64,000 nucleotides of DNA from the NCBI GenBank assembly GCA_902788555.1, contig CADAKQ010000010.1, forward strand, positions 1-64,000, in the 5' to 3' direction. This DNA is from an uncultured Lachnospiraceae bacterium. Lineage in GTDB: Bacteria; Bacillota; Clostridia; Lachnospirales; Lachnospiraceae. The translations under genes were made by a program, and so were the position numbers. Position 1 is the stretch's first letter. The number at the start of each line of letters is the position of its first letter. Of the stretch, positions 1 through 7,969 are shown piece by piece. The notes beneath the pieces were generated by a model that ran no database searches, was not told where the DNA came from, and saw only the letters and a program-made list of their open reading frames with translations.

Positions 1-1
1 G

Positions 2-652
2 ATTTTACCTGATGATATGGTTAAAAACCATGATAATGCCATAATTCAGGATTTGTATGAGTATAGCCATTATGACGAGATGTCAAAAGGACAGATAGTT
101 CTATATACTTTGCTTACAGGGCTTAATGCGTATGGAGAGTATAAATCGGTTACTTCAAAGCCTACATATGAAGGAGACTATATAGATTTTTCAGATCCTG
201 AAGTCAGGAAACGAATCAGTAATAATGGAGTTAAGGATTCTGACTTTGTTAATGGTGGTGGAAGTGAGACGAAGTTTTCACCAATAAATCCTGGACCGTT
301 AGATATAAATGATGCAAATTCATTTAGAAGTGCAACATATACAAGGAAGGTTTTGACTGAAGATACAACATTTTATAGAGTATATTCGTCAGAAAGTAAT
401 AGAATTGGACCTTATATGACAAGAACACCTCAAAATGGAGCTATGCAATCACAATTAGACTTGGCTCTTAATCCTGATTGGGGAAATAATGCCGCTTATG
501 TTGAGCTGGTTACTGTACCTAAAGGTACAACAATTTATGAAGGAGTTGCTGCACCACAAACAATAAATGGTGGCGCAGGAAATTTATTAGGTGGAGGAAA
601 TCAGATTTTTATAAACAGAAAGGACTTAGATGCATTATGGTTTCATCATTAA
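2..652 (+). CDS. C-terminal part of a probable polymorphic toxin (TNT-like tip), 5' partial
   Basis: The frame is open to the window edge, so only the C-terminal end of a longer protein is seen; the first ATG (17) is internal. The last ~100 residues follow the order seen in secreted NAD-glycohydrolase (TNT-type) toxin domains. An Arg-containing strand (FYRVYSS) is followed by a Gly-Pro turn, a DLAL segment, a strand with VPKGTTIYEG, and a GGGNQIFI strand whose Gln would match the catalytic Gln of GGGTQY in TNT. This assignment comes from motif order only; the ART-like fold family is an alternative. The gene overlaps the next ORF by 16 bp, the usual layout of a toxin and its immunity gene. The DNA is more AT-rich than aroA downstream, which fits an exchangeable toxin cassette. 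Confidence 0.5.
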   Translation: MLPDDMVKNHDNAIIQDLYEYSHYDEMSKGQIVLYTLLTGLNAYGEYKSVTSKPTYEGDYIDFSDPEVRKRISNNGVKDSDFVNGGGSETKFSPINPGPLDINDANSFRSATYTRKVLTEDTTFYRVYSSESNRIGPYMTRTPQNGAMQSQLDLALNPDWGNNAAYVELVTVPKGTTIYEGVAAPQTINGGAGNLLGGGNQIFINRKDLDALWFHH

Positions 653-1212
653 AATGTGAATGCTGTAATAGATATGAAGCAGATATTAATTCTGTCAATA
701 CATTTAATGAGATAAAACTTTTTTTTGATGAGCAAGTAAAAAATGGTATTTATCTTGAAGAACAAGTATTAAGACCATATTATGTTTGGAAAGATGATAA
801 AGAACATATAGAACATTATGCAACAAAATGGTATAGGTGTATGATGTGTGGGTGTTTATGGGAAATTAAATATCCCGATTTTCCATCAAAGGGTTTTGTA
901 AAAAAATATGAGGATGGGATTTATACTGGAACAATTGTGATTAACAATAATGAAGAATCAAAAAAGGCAGATATAGTATTAAAATCAAAAATAAACAATA
1001 ATGTATATTATATGTTTTCTGATGAGATATTTATTCATGGTGATAATAAAAGTATAAATATCCCTTTGGATTCAAGCGCTATATGTTTTTATGACATGTA
1101 TTATTTGCAAGATGAGTTATTTATTGTTGTATCTACAAATAAGGATTATGATTATTTATATGTTTTAGATGAAGAAAGAATGATGCTTCAAAAAATAGGA
1201 TTGACAAAATAG
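637..1212 (+). CDS. Probable immunity protein for the upstream toxin
   Basis: A 191-residue soluble protein with no signal peptide or membrane segment and no family I recognise. It has two Cys-rich patches, CECC near residue 7 and CMMCGC near residue 68, that could form one metal site; the rest is charged and rich in Asn, Ile and Tyr. It starts inside the toxin gene (16-bp overlap), preceded by AAAGGA at 619-624, so the two are probably translated together. Position, size and overlap are the only grounds for calling it an immunity protein. Its base composition is strikingly AT-rich, like other horizontally exchanged immunity genes. It could equally be an unrelated hypothetical protein. Confidence 0.55.
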   Translation: MVSSLKCECCNRYEADINSVNTFNEIKLFFDEQVKNGIYLEEQVLRPYYVWKDDKEHIEHYATKWYRCMMCGCLWEIKYPDFPSKGFVKKYEDGIYTGTIVINNNEESKKADIVLKSKINNNVYYMFSDEIFIHGDNKSINIPLDSSAICFYDMYYLQDELFIVVSTNKDYDYLYVLDEERMMLQKIGLTK

Positions 1213-1216
1213 ATTT

Positions 1217-1354
1217 ATGATTGTCAATACTTTAGCACCACCACCCCTCCCATCAAAGCCAACTAAAGTAAATCCAACCACAATCCCGAACCCGAATCGC
1301 CTCTCAGCTATGTTGATGTCAGTCGATGAGGGTGAGGGTAGCGAGTTACGGTAG
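1217..1354 (+). pseudogene. Short proline-rich ORF, likely remnant of a toxin linker
   Basis: A 45-codon ORF begins with ATG 4 bp after the immunity gene and ends in TAG at 1352-1354. It is rich in Pro, Thr, Lys and Asn (for example APPPLPSKPTKVNP) and ends in an acidic stretch. There is no clear ribosome site. Proline-rich linkers and orphan toxin fragments are common downstream of polymorphic toxin genes, so it may be a leftover of a displaced cassette. It may also be chance. A small hairpin (GTTAC-ggta-GTAAC, 1345-1358) overlaps the end. Confidence 0.25.
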
Positions 1355-1453
1355 TAACGAGCAAGAATATAGCGGTTTTATCTCCGGTTGGGAGTACTTC
1401 AGAAAATCGTTTAAAGACAATTTATAGTTTAGTTCTATTATGCTGATATGAGA

Positions 1454-1485
1454 GCACTCTTAACAAATTGTTGGGAGTGTTTTCT
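1454..1485 (+). terminator. Rho-independent terminator after toxin/immunity unit
   Basis: GCACTCT (1454-1460) pairs with GGAGTGT (1474-1480), with two G-U pairs, and an inner AACAA/TTGTT stem extends it; TTTCT follows. The rest of the stretch up to aroA (1486-1703) is AT-rich and holds no ORF. The only signal there is an extended -10 candidate, TGCTATGAT, at 1623-1631, which may drive aroA. Confidence 0.65.
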
Positions 1486-1703
1486 ATGACAAAAATTCGT
1501 GCCATCGATTCAAATCAACTTTCTATAATTAATCATTGAAACCCATCATAAACTTACCGTAATATTGAAATTATATTAAAAAATTTGAATTATTTATCTT
1601 GGATGTATAGCAAGAATGAAAATGCTATGATACAATGTCACTGGTTTAATATCTTATTATTAGAGGATAAAAAGCAAATTAAAAGAAACCTGAGGGAAAG
1701 AAA

Positions 1704-2981
1704 ATGATTATAAAAAGAATAAAGGGTTTGTCAGGAGAGATAAGCATACCCGGAGATAAATCCATATCACACAGAAGTATTATGCTTGGTTCGCTTGCTA
1801 AGGGTGATACCGAGGTGTACGGTTTTTTGCAGGGAGCTGACTGCCTTTCGTCCATAAGCTGTTTTAAGGCCATGGGTGTGGATATAGAAAATGACGGCAG
1901 CAAGGTCATCATTCACGGAAACGGACTGTATGGTTTAAGAAAACCTTCTGACATACTTGATGTCGGAAACAGCGGGACAACCATTAGACTTATGTCCGGC
2001 ATACTTGCAGCACAAGACTTTGATGTTAGGGTTGATGGGGATGCTTCCATAAGGAAACGTCCTATGGGTAGGATTATGAACCCTCTCGGACTTATGGGTG
2101 CGGATATAAGAAGTATAAATGATAATGGCTGTGCACCGCTTGCCATAAGCGGAAGAAAGCTTAAGGGCATACATTATGAATCGCCTGTTGCATCTGCTCA
2201 AGTAAAATCGGGAGTTTTATTTGCAGGCCTTTATGCGGAGGGTGAAACCTCTGTAACGGAGCCTTACGTAAGCAGAAATCACACAGAGCTTATGCTTAAG
2301 GATTTTGGCGCTGATATAAGAACAGTTGATAAGACGGTTACGGTTGCACCGGCAAAGGAGCTTTATGCAAGACGTATAGATGTACCGGGGGATATATCAT
2401 CGGCAGCCTATTTTATTGCCGCAGGACTTATAATCGACAATTCCTGTATAACTATTAAAAATGTGGGAATTAATCCTACCAGAGACGGTATACTTGAGGT
2501 ATGCAGTATGATGGGAGCTGATATAATAGTTGAGGAAATAAACAATGATTCGGCAGAGCCGGTTGCAGATATTACTGTAAGAACTTCATCACTTAGGGGG
2601 TGCGTTATCGGAGGAGAGCTTATTCCGAGACTTATAGACGAGATACCGGTTATTGCGGTTATGGCTTGTTTTGCGGAAGGCACAACGACCATTAAGGATG
2701 CGGGAGAGCTTAAGGTTAAGGAATCTAACCGAATAGATACGATTGTTAATAATTTAAAGGCTATGGGTGCTGACATAGAGGCTACGGATGACGGAATGAT
2801 AATTAACGGAAAAGGAGATTTAAAGGGAGCTTCCATAGATTGTAAGGCAGACCACAGGGTTGCCATGAGTTTTACGGTCGCCGGACTTAACGCTGATGGT
2901 GAAACGGATATAGTGGGAAGTGAGTGTGTGGATATTTCCTTCCCGGGATTTTTTGATACGCTTAATATGCTTGTTTTTTAA
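1704..2981 (+). CDS. aroA: 3-phosphoshikimate 1-carboxyvinyltransferase (EPSP synthase)
   Basis: Sixth step of the shikimate pathway: transfers enolpyruvate from PEP to shikimate-3-phosphate, in the cytosol. At 425 residues it has the normal family length. Recognisable blocks in order are GDKSISHRS (substrate-binding Lys), GNSGTTIRLMSG (PEP-binding loop), RKRPMGRI, QVKSGVLFAGL, VPGDISSAAYF, LIPRLIDEIPV (catalytic Asp/Glu region) and LKVKESNRID near the C-terminus. The start is set by GAGGGAAAG just upstream of the ATG. It stands alone between two terminators, away from other aro genes. An extended -10 candidate lies at 1623-1631. Confidence 0.96.
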   Translation: MIIKRIKGLSGEISIPGDKSISHRSIMLGSLAKGDTEVYGFLQGADCLSSISCFKAMGVDIENDGSKVIIHGNGLYGLRKPSDILDVGNSGTTIRLMSGILAAQDFDVRVDGDASIRKRPMGRIMNPLGLMGADIRSINDNGCAPLAISGRKLKGIHYESPVASAQVKSGVLFAGLYAEGETSVTEPYVSRNHTELMLKDFGADIRTVDKTVTVAPAKELYARRIDVPGDISSAAYFIAAGLIIDNSCITIKNVGINPTRDGILEVCSMMGADIIVEEINNDSAEPVADITVRTSSLRGCVIGGELIPRLIDEIPVIAVMACFAEGTTTIKDAGELKVKESNRIDTIVNNLKAMGADIEATDDGMIINGKGDLKGASIDCKADHRVAMSFTVAGLNADGETDIVGSECVDISFPGFFDTLNMLVF

Positions 2982-3067
2982 TGGGAAGGAAGAAGCTGCT
3001 ACTTACAGGGTAATGGTGTGGCACTTTACTAAAATAATACTTAATGAGTATGATTATATAATTTAAG

Positions 3068-3103
3068 GATGGCTCTCAAATAGTATTTGGGAGCCATCTT
3101 ATT
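3068..3103 (+). terminator. Rho-independent terminator of aroA
   Basis: GATGGCTCTCAAA (3068-3080) pairs with TTTGGGAGCCATC (3086-3098), with one G-U pair, followed by TTATT. It lies between aroA and the flavodiiron gene. Confidence 0.85.
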
Positions 3104-3176
3104 ATTGCAAAATAGAAAAAAATATATTAAGATATTTTTGATTGATTTAATAAAAAAATGTAAGGAGATATATATA

Positions 3177-4328
3177 ATGATAGTAACAAATGATATCAGA
3201 TATGTAGGTGTAAATGACCATCAGATTGATTTGTTTGAAGGTCAGTATATAGTACCAAACGGTATGGCTTATAATTCTTATGTTATACTTGATGAAAAGA
3301 TTACAGTTATGGATACCGTAGATGTACATTTTACAGATGAATGGCTTTCCAATATCAAGAGTGTACTCGGAGATAAGAAGCCGGATTATCTTGTTGTACA
3401 GCATGTGGAACCGGATCATTCGGCAAGCATCGCAGCCTTTATCAAGGAGTATCCGGAGGTGACGGTTGTTGCAAATGCCAAGGCATTTGAGATGATCAAT
3501 AACTTTTACAGAATCGACTTTGGCGATAAGAAAAAAGTAGTAACAAATGGCGAGAGTCTTTCAACGGGAGCGCATACACTTAATTTCATCTTTGCGGTTA
3601 TGGTACACTGGCCGGAGGTTATGTTTACATATGACAGCAAGGATAAGGTGCTTTTCTCCGCAGATGCATTTGGTAAGTTCGGAGCCCTTGATGTGGACGA
3701 AGAGTGGGACTGCGAGGCAAGACGTTACTATATAGGTATAGTAGGAAAGTTTGGTATGCAGGTTCAAAATGTGCTTAAGAAGGCAGCAGAGCTTGACATA
3801 GAAACTATATGTCCGCTTCATGGACCGGTTCTTAAGGCGCCGCTTGAGCATTATCTTGCACAGTATAATACATGGTCATCCTATGGTGTTGAATCAGAGG
3901 GAGTTATGATTGCATATACCTCTGTTTACGGCAATACCAAGAAGGCAGTTGAGCTTCTTGCAAAGGAACTCGAGGACCTTGGATGCCCTAAGGTTGCTGT
4001 AAATGACCTTGCCAGAGAGGATATGGCAGAATGTGTTGAGGATGCATTCAGATATGGCAAGATAGTTCTTGCAACAACTACCTATAACGGAAGTATCTTC
4101 CCATTTATGAGAGAGTTTATCGAGCATCTTACAGAGAGAAACTTCCAGAAGAAAACCATCGGTCTTATCGAAAACGGTTCATGGGGACCTATGGCTGCCA
4201 AGATTATGAAGGACAAGCTTGCAAACAGCAAGGACATAACATGGACTGAAAACAATGTAAGAATATTATCATCAGTAAGTGATGAGAATATAGAGCAAAT
4301 CAAGGCACTTGCCAAAGAATTGATGTAG
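3177..4328 (+). CDS. fprA: Class A flavodiiron protein (FprA-like oxygen/NO reductase)
   Basis: Reduces O2 to water (or NO to N2O) with electrons from rubredoxin or a flavin reductase, protecting anaerobes. The 383-residue protein has an N-terminal metallo-beta-lactamase diiron domain followed by a flavodoxin domain. Iron ligands are seen as H76-x-E78-x-D80-H81 (QHVEPDH), a His in VHWPE, an Asp in SADAFG and a His in CPLHGP. The FMN loop reads YTSVYGNTKK near residue 250. I chose the ATG at 3177 because AGGAG precedes it; the frame runs another 30 codons upstream but through the aroA terminator. Rubredoxin and reverse rubrerythrin, its likely partners, lie 50 kb away in the same window. Confidence 0.94.
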   Translation: MIVTNDIRYVGVNDHQIDLFEGQYIVPNGMAYNSYVILDEKITVMDTVDVHFTDEWLSNIKSVLGDKKPDYLVVQHVEPDHSASIAAFIKEYPEVTVVANAKAFEMINNFYRIDFGDKKKVVTNGESLSTGAHTLNFIFAVMVHWPEVMFTYDSKDKVLFSADAFGKFGALDVDEEWDCEARRYYIGIVGKFGMQVQNVLKKAAELDIETICPLHGPVLKAPLEHYLAQYNTWSSYGVESEGVMIAYTSVYGNTKKAVELLAKELEDLGCPKVAVNDLAREDMAECVEDAFRYGKIVLATTTYNGSIFPFMREFIEHLTERNFQKKTIGLIENGSWGPMAAKIMKDKLANSKDITWTENNVRILSSVSDENIEQIKALAKELM

Positions 4329-4423
4329 TATATTTTAATGCTTTTGGGAGACGGCATTAACACGAGATGCATTATAAGAATGTATGATGCAGACAAAACA
4401 ATACTATATTAAGGAGTAAAAAA

Positions 4424-5200
4424 ATGGCAAAGAATTTATTTGATTTAACAGACAGAGTAGCAATCGTTACAGGATGCTCAACAGGACTTGGTGTACAGAT
4501 GGCAAAGGCACTTGCCAATCAGGGATGTAACATTGTCGCAGTTGCAAGACGTCAGAATCTTCTCGAAGAAGTATGTGCTGAAATAGAAAAGGACTATGGT
4601 GTAAAGACTATGGCCTGCAAATGTGATATAACTGATACCGAAGCAGTTGAGGCGGCAGTAGATGCAGTGCTTGAAAAGTTTGGTCGTATCGATATCCTTA
4701 TCAACAACGCAGGTACAGGCGCAGTAGCTCCTGCAGAGGACATCACTGACGATCAGTTATTCAATGAGTTAAATATCGACCTCGGCGGTACATTTAAGTT
4801 TGCACGTGCATGTGCTAAGAAGGCAATGATACCTGCAAAGTTCGGACGTGTTATAAACATAGCTTCAATGTATGGACTTGTAGGTAACAAGGTAGCACCT
4901 GCATCACCATATCATGCAGCAAAGGGTGGCGTTGTAAACCTTACAAGAGCACTTGCAGCAGAGTGGGGCAAGTACGGAATTACAGTTAATGCAATCTGCC
5001 CTGGATACTTCTATTCACCACTTACTAAGGAAACTCTTGACAGTGACTTCTTCCAGGCAAATGCAAAGACCATGATACCTATGGAAAGATATGGAAATGA
5101 TGGCGAGCTTGATACAACAGCAGTATTTTTAGCATCACCAACAACCACCTACGTAACAGGTGTAGCTTTACCTGTTGATGGCGGGTATACATGCATGTAA
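4424..5200 (+). CDS. Short-chain dehydrogenase/reductase, gluconate 5-dehydrogenase-like
   Basis: NAD(P)-dependent oxidoreductase of the classical SDR family, 258 residues. It shows the cofactor loop TGCSTGLG (16-23), NNAG, the catalytic Ser in NIASMYG, the YxxxK pair (YHAAK), the PGY turn and the C-terminal TGVALPVDGG. The wording of these blocks is closest to gluconate 5-dehydrogenase / KduD-type sugar-acid reductases, but substrate cannot be read from sequence. AAGGAG precedes the ATG. It is preceded by the flavodiiron gene with a 95-bp gap. Its stop codon is the first base triplet of a repeat array (5199-5516). Confidence 0.85.
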   Translation: MAKNLFDLTDRVAIVTGCSTGLGVQMAKALANQGCNIVAVARRQNLLEEVCAEIEKDYGVKTMACKCDITDTEAVEAAVDAVLEKFGRIDILINNAGTGAVAPAEDITDDQLFNELNIDLGGTFKFARACAKKAMIPAKFGRVINIASMYGLVGNKVAPASPYHAAKGGVVNLTRALAAEWGKYGITVNAICPGYFYSPLTKETLDSDFFQANAKTMIPMERYGNDGELDTTAVFLASPTTTYVTGVALPVDGGYTCM

Positions 5201-5516
5201 AGGATGCTATAGGAAAATCAAGCAGTTGCGAAGCAACTATTTGAATTTTCCTGCATCCTTTAACGAGCGAACAGCCTGCGAAAGCAGGCAGTAGAGCACC
5301 GAAGGTGCGGGTTCGCGAGTTAGGATTAAACGAAGCCGTCTGCGAAGCAGACAAGTGAGTGCCGACAGGCACGTGCTTGCGAGTTAAGATTAAAAAGCGA
5401 ACAGCCTGCATAAGCAGGCAGTAGAGCACCGAAGGTGCGGGTTCGCGAGTTAGGATTAAGCAAGCCGTCTGCGAAGCAGACAAGTGAGTGCCGAAAGGCA
5501 CGCGCTTGCGAGTTAA
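5199..5516 (+). repeat. Structured repeat array (units C-A1-B1-A2-B2)
   Basis: The stretch between the SDR gene and the next terminator is filled by five foldable units. C (5199-5261) is a long hairpin: AAAGGATGC/GCATCCTTT, then GGAAAAT/ATTTTCC, capped by AGTTGC-gaa-GCAACT. A1 (5261-5322) is TAAC, GA, GCGAAC (5267-5272), hairpin CCTGC/GCAGG, hairpin GCACC/GGTGC, GTTCGC (5311-5316), GA, GTTA. A2 (5391-5452) repeats A1. B1 (5333-5396) and B2 (5460-5516) have the same plan with different sequence: GCAAGC/GCTTGC outside, then GTCTGC/GCAGAC and GTGCC/GGCAC. A and B therefore keep the pairing while changing the bases. The order A-B-A-B suggests a tandem duplication of about 130 bp. No ORF here looks real. 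Confidence 0.85.
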
Positions 5517-5532
5517 AAGCTGGAAAACAATC

Positions 5533-5560
5533 GCCTGCTTCGGCAGGCTTTTGTTTTATA
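5533..5560 (+). terminator. Rho-independent terminator after the repeat array
   Basis: GCCTGC (5533-5538), loop TTCG, GCAGGC (5543-5548), then TTTTGTTTT. The stable UUCG-type loop and T-run make this the likely end of the SDR transcript, which would include the repeat array. Confidence 0.85.
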
Positions 5561-5645
5561 TGTAGATATTGATATTGAAAATAAGAAATGTACCTTATCC
5601 AATTAATAACTGATAATTTCTTTTGAAAGAAATAAAAATATAATA

Positions 5646-5691
5646 AAATCAAGTTATTTCACTTTGACGAAATAACTTGATTTTTCTTTTT
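5646..5691 (+). terminator. Strong hairpin with T-run upstream of the ATPase gene
   Basis: AAATCAAGTTATTTC (5646-5660) pairs perfectly with GAAATAACTTGATTT (5669-5683), followed by TTCTTTTTTTT. As it lies 45 bp before the ATPase start and 100 bp after another terminator, it could be a second terminator or an attenuator of the downstream gene. Confidence 0.6.
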
Positions 5692-5736
5692 TTTGGTATA
5701 TACTATAGGTAAATAGATTTTTTAGGGGGAATCCTT

Positions 5737-6936
5737 ATGTTAAAGCGAGAGATGTATTTGTCAAAGATAAGAGGGTTTTATGAAAGCGACCTTATAAAAA
5801 TATTGGTAGGGATTAGAAGATGTGGCAAATCAGTTATTTTGCAGCAGATTATGGATGAATTAAAGGAAAATAATGTTGATGAAGACCATATTATTTATGT
5901 TAATTTTGAATTTATTGAATTTGAAGAATTACAGGATTATAAAAAATTAAACAGGTATATAAAAGAACAAATAGTTGATAGAGCTTTATATTATGTGTTT
6001 CTTGATGAAATACAAAATGTGGATTGCTTTGAGAAAGTAGTTAATTCACTTAGGGCTTCAGTAAAAAATATAAGCATATTTATTACGGGTTCAAACGGAA
6101 AGTTGTTGTCGGAAGAATTATCAACAGTTTTATCCGGACGATACATTTCTTTTCAGATAAATCCTTTAAATTATCGTGAATATATTGAACTTACGGGTAG
6201 AGATGGAAAAAATAAAGAAACCTTTGATGATTTTGTAAAGTGGGGTGGACTTCCGAATCGTATACAATTCACAGATGAGAGTAACATTAAGGATTATCTT
6301 CATAGTGTATTTGATTCTATTATTTTGAGGGATGTTGTAAGTAGGTTAGGTCTTAAAGATACTTCCTTGTTTAATTTGATTTTACAATATATAATTGACA
6401 CTACAGGCAGAGAATTTTCTGCAAAAAATATTATTGCGTTTCTTAAATCAGAGGGAAGAGAATTATCGACTTCGACTTTATATAATTATTTAGATGCTTT
6501 ATGCAGGGCTTTAATTATAAAAAAAGTATTTCGATATGATATACATGGTAAAGCCTTATTGAAAACATTAAATAAGTATTATATGACTGATTTGGGAATT
6601 GCTCAGATTAAAAACCATAATTATAATATTAATTATTCATTTTCTCTGGAAAATCTTGTTTATAATGAATTAGTTGCAAGAGGATACGATGTATATACTG
6701 GTAAGACACCAAAGGGTGAAATTGATTTTGTTGCTGAAAAAGATGGTAACACAGTATATATTCAGGTTGCTTATATTTTAGCAGATGATAAGGTGATAGA
6801 ACGTGAATTTGGAGCTTTTAATGCTGTAAAGGATAATTTTCCTAAGTATGTTATATCGTTATCGGAAGGAGATTTTGGGGGAGCGGGAATCATTCATATA
6901 AATATGATTGATTTTCTGCTTGGCAGAGAACTGTAA
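5737..6936 (+). CDS. AAA_14/DUF4143 family ATPase
   Basis: Member of the large family of archaeal/bacterial P-loop ATPases with a C-terminal DUF4143 domain; role in the cell unknown. The 399-residue protein has a Walker A GIRRCGKS (25-32), Walker B VFLDEIQ (Asp90-Glu91), a sensor-like ITGSN, a winged-helix-like middle (sequence around STSTLYNYLDAL) and a C-terminal GEIDFVA motif with the PD-(D/E)xK nuclease-like look of the family. AGGGGGA lies 10 bp upstream of the ATG. The gene is more AT-rich than its neighbours and such genes are often scattered by transfer. It is 16 bp before the PF06541 gene and may be cotranscribed. Confidence 0.85.
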   Translation: MLKREMYLSKIRGFYESDLIKILVGIRRCGKSVILQQIMDELKENNVDEDHIIYVNFEFIEFEELQDYKKLNRYIKEQIVDRALYYVFLDEIQNVDCFEKVVNSLRASVKNISIFITGSNGKLLSEELSTVLSGRYISFQINPLNYREYIELTGRDGKNKETFDDFVKWGGLPNRIQFTDESNIKDYLHSVFDSIILRDVVSRLGLKDTSLFNLILQYIIDTTGREFSAKNIIAFLKSEGRELSTSTLYNYLDALCRALIIKKVFRYDIHGKALLKTLNKYYMTDLGIAQIKNHNYNINYSFSLENLVYNELVARGYDVYTGKTPKGEIDFVAEKDGNTVYIQVAYILADDKVIEREFGAFNAVKDNFPKYVISLSEGDFGGAGIIHINMIDFLLGREL

Positions 6937-6952
6937 ATGAGAGGAGATTTAA

Positions 6953-7780
6953 ATGTACAATTATACTTTTGGAGAGTGGCTTGCATTTTTTGCAATTTAT
7001 TGCTTTTTCGGTTGGATATTTGAAAGTATATATGTTTCGTTAGAATATAGAAAGCCGGTCAACAGGGGCTTTTTATACGGACCGGTTATACCTATATATG
7101 GTTTTGGTGCTGTTACAATTGTATTTTTTACAGCGCCGTTTAAGGCAAATGTTTTTCTCACATTTCTTTCAGGTATGCTTGCGGCAACTGCCCTTGAATA
7201 CTTTACCGGTTATGTGATGGAGAAAATGTTTGGCGTAAGGTATTGGGATTATACCTATGAGCCGCTTAATTTAAACGGATACATATGCCTTGGATGTTCC
7301 CTTATGTGGGGGATGTTTTCAGTTGTTGTAACAAATTATATTCACAATCCGGTGGACAGGTTTGTAAAGAATTTGAATGCTACAGAGCTTTGGCTCTTTG
7401 ATGTTATATTTTTGGTGTTCTTTTGCATAGATGTATATGCATCAGCGCGTGCCGCCTTTGATCTTAAGAAGATGTTTAAGGAATATGTTGAAACAAACGA
7501 AAATGTTATCCGTATGCAAAAGCGTTTGGATGTGCTCCTCGCATTTGCTGAGGATGATTATAATCATTTCCAAAGCATGATGGAAGAAAAGAAGAAGGAG
7601 CATGAGGAAGAACGTAAAAGAATTAAAGCCAGGCTTGAAGAATTTAGGAATAAGTATTATAACAGTAAAGAAAAATCAAACAAGCGTGTTATGTATGCCA
7701 TGAGACGTAATCCGGGCATGAGCTCAAAGGACAATAGATTTGAGATTGACAGCTTGAAGAAGATATTTATGAAAAAGTGA
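6953..7780 (+). CDS. PF06541 family membrane protein (putative ABC permease-like) with coiled coil
   Basis: 275 residues. The N-terminal ~180 residues carry about five membrane segments and the family signature: FFGWIFESIY, NRGFLYGPVIPIYGFG, and LEYFTGY. Members are annotated as putative ABC transporter permeases (CmpB type), but the transport role is not established. From about residue 180 the protein is a highly charged coiled coil (KKKEHEEERKRIKARLEEF) and a basic tail, presumably cytoplasmic. GAGGAG precedes the ATG. It follows the ATPase gene by 16 bp; no ABC ATPase is nearby, which argues against a simple transporter. Confidence 0.8.
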   Translation: MYNYTFGEWLAFFAIYCFFGWIFESIYVSLEYRKPVNRGFLYGPVIPIYGFGAVTIVFFTAPFKANVFLTFLSGMLAATALEYFTGYVMEKMFGVRYWDYTYEPLNLNGYICLGCSLMWGMFSVVVTNYIHNPVDRFVKNLNATELWLFDVIFLVFFCIDVYASARAAFDLKKMFKEYVETNENVIRMQKRLDVLLAFAEDDYNHFQSMMEEKKKEHEEERKRIKARLEEFRNKYYNSKEKSNKRVMYAMRRNPGMSSKDNRFEIDSLKKIFMKK

Positions 7781-7853
7781 TATGTATTTAAAAGTAGTCC
7801 TATTTGGATTGGTTGATATTGTATTTGTGAATGATTTGAATTTGATTTCACGA

Positions 7854-7929
7854 TTGACATAAAGTATATAGAAGTATATAAGAGTATATAGAAGTATATA
7901 AGTATTTTGAAAGTATATAAGAGTATATA
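7854..7929 (+). promoter_or_regulatory. Promoter embedded in a 10-bp-period GTATATA repeat
   Basis: TTGACA (7854-7859), 17-nt spacer, TATAAG (7877-7882). The -10 is one of a series of GTATATA heptamers at 7864, 7874, 7884, 7894, 7913 and 7923, with a degenerate copy at 7902, exactly 10 bp apart in the first four. The natural unit is a 20-mer alternating GAAGTATATA and AGAGTATATA. This is the likely promoter of the first MoxR operon. Other repeats could supply alternative -10 boxes or bind a protein on one face of the helix. Confidence 0.7.
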
Positions 7930-7969
7930 AAAAGTTAAGAGTATAAAAAAGTTGTAGGAGAGGTAAACC

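Noticed and set aside
1320-1400. Member of the palindromic core family (GGGTAGCGAG, GTTAC hairpin)
   Set aside because: Only GGGTAGCGA is shared with P3; neither the AGGTACT nor the GCGTGCCT border is present, and no arms flank it.
2408-2866. 152-codon minus-strand ORF inside aroA
   Set aside because: The plus frame encodes clear EPSP synthase motifs over the same region, so this is a shadow.
5199-5516. CRISPR array
   Set aside because: Units of ~60 bp follow one another without unique spacers, alternate in two types and are internally palindromic; no cas gene is near.
5079-5652. Two minus-strand ORFs of 140 and 108 codons
   Set aside because: They are read-throughs of the structured repeats and the SDR gene, with repeated peptides such as RHSLVCFADG produced by the repeat, and no ribosome site.
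7861-7950. Replication-origin iterons or DnaA boxes
   Set aside because: GTATATA units lack the TTATCCACA core, and no dnaA or rep gene is nearby; promoter embedding explains them better.
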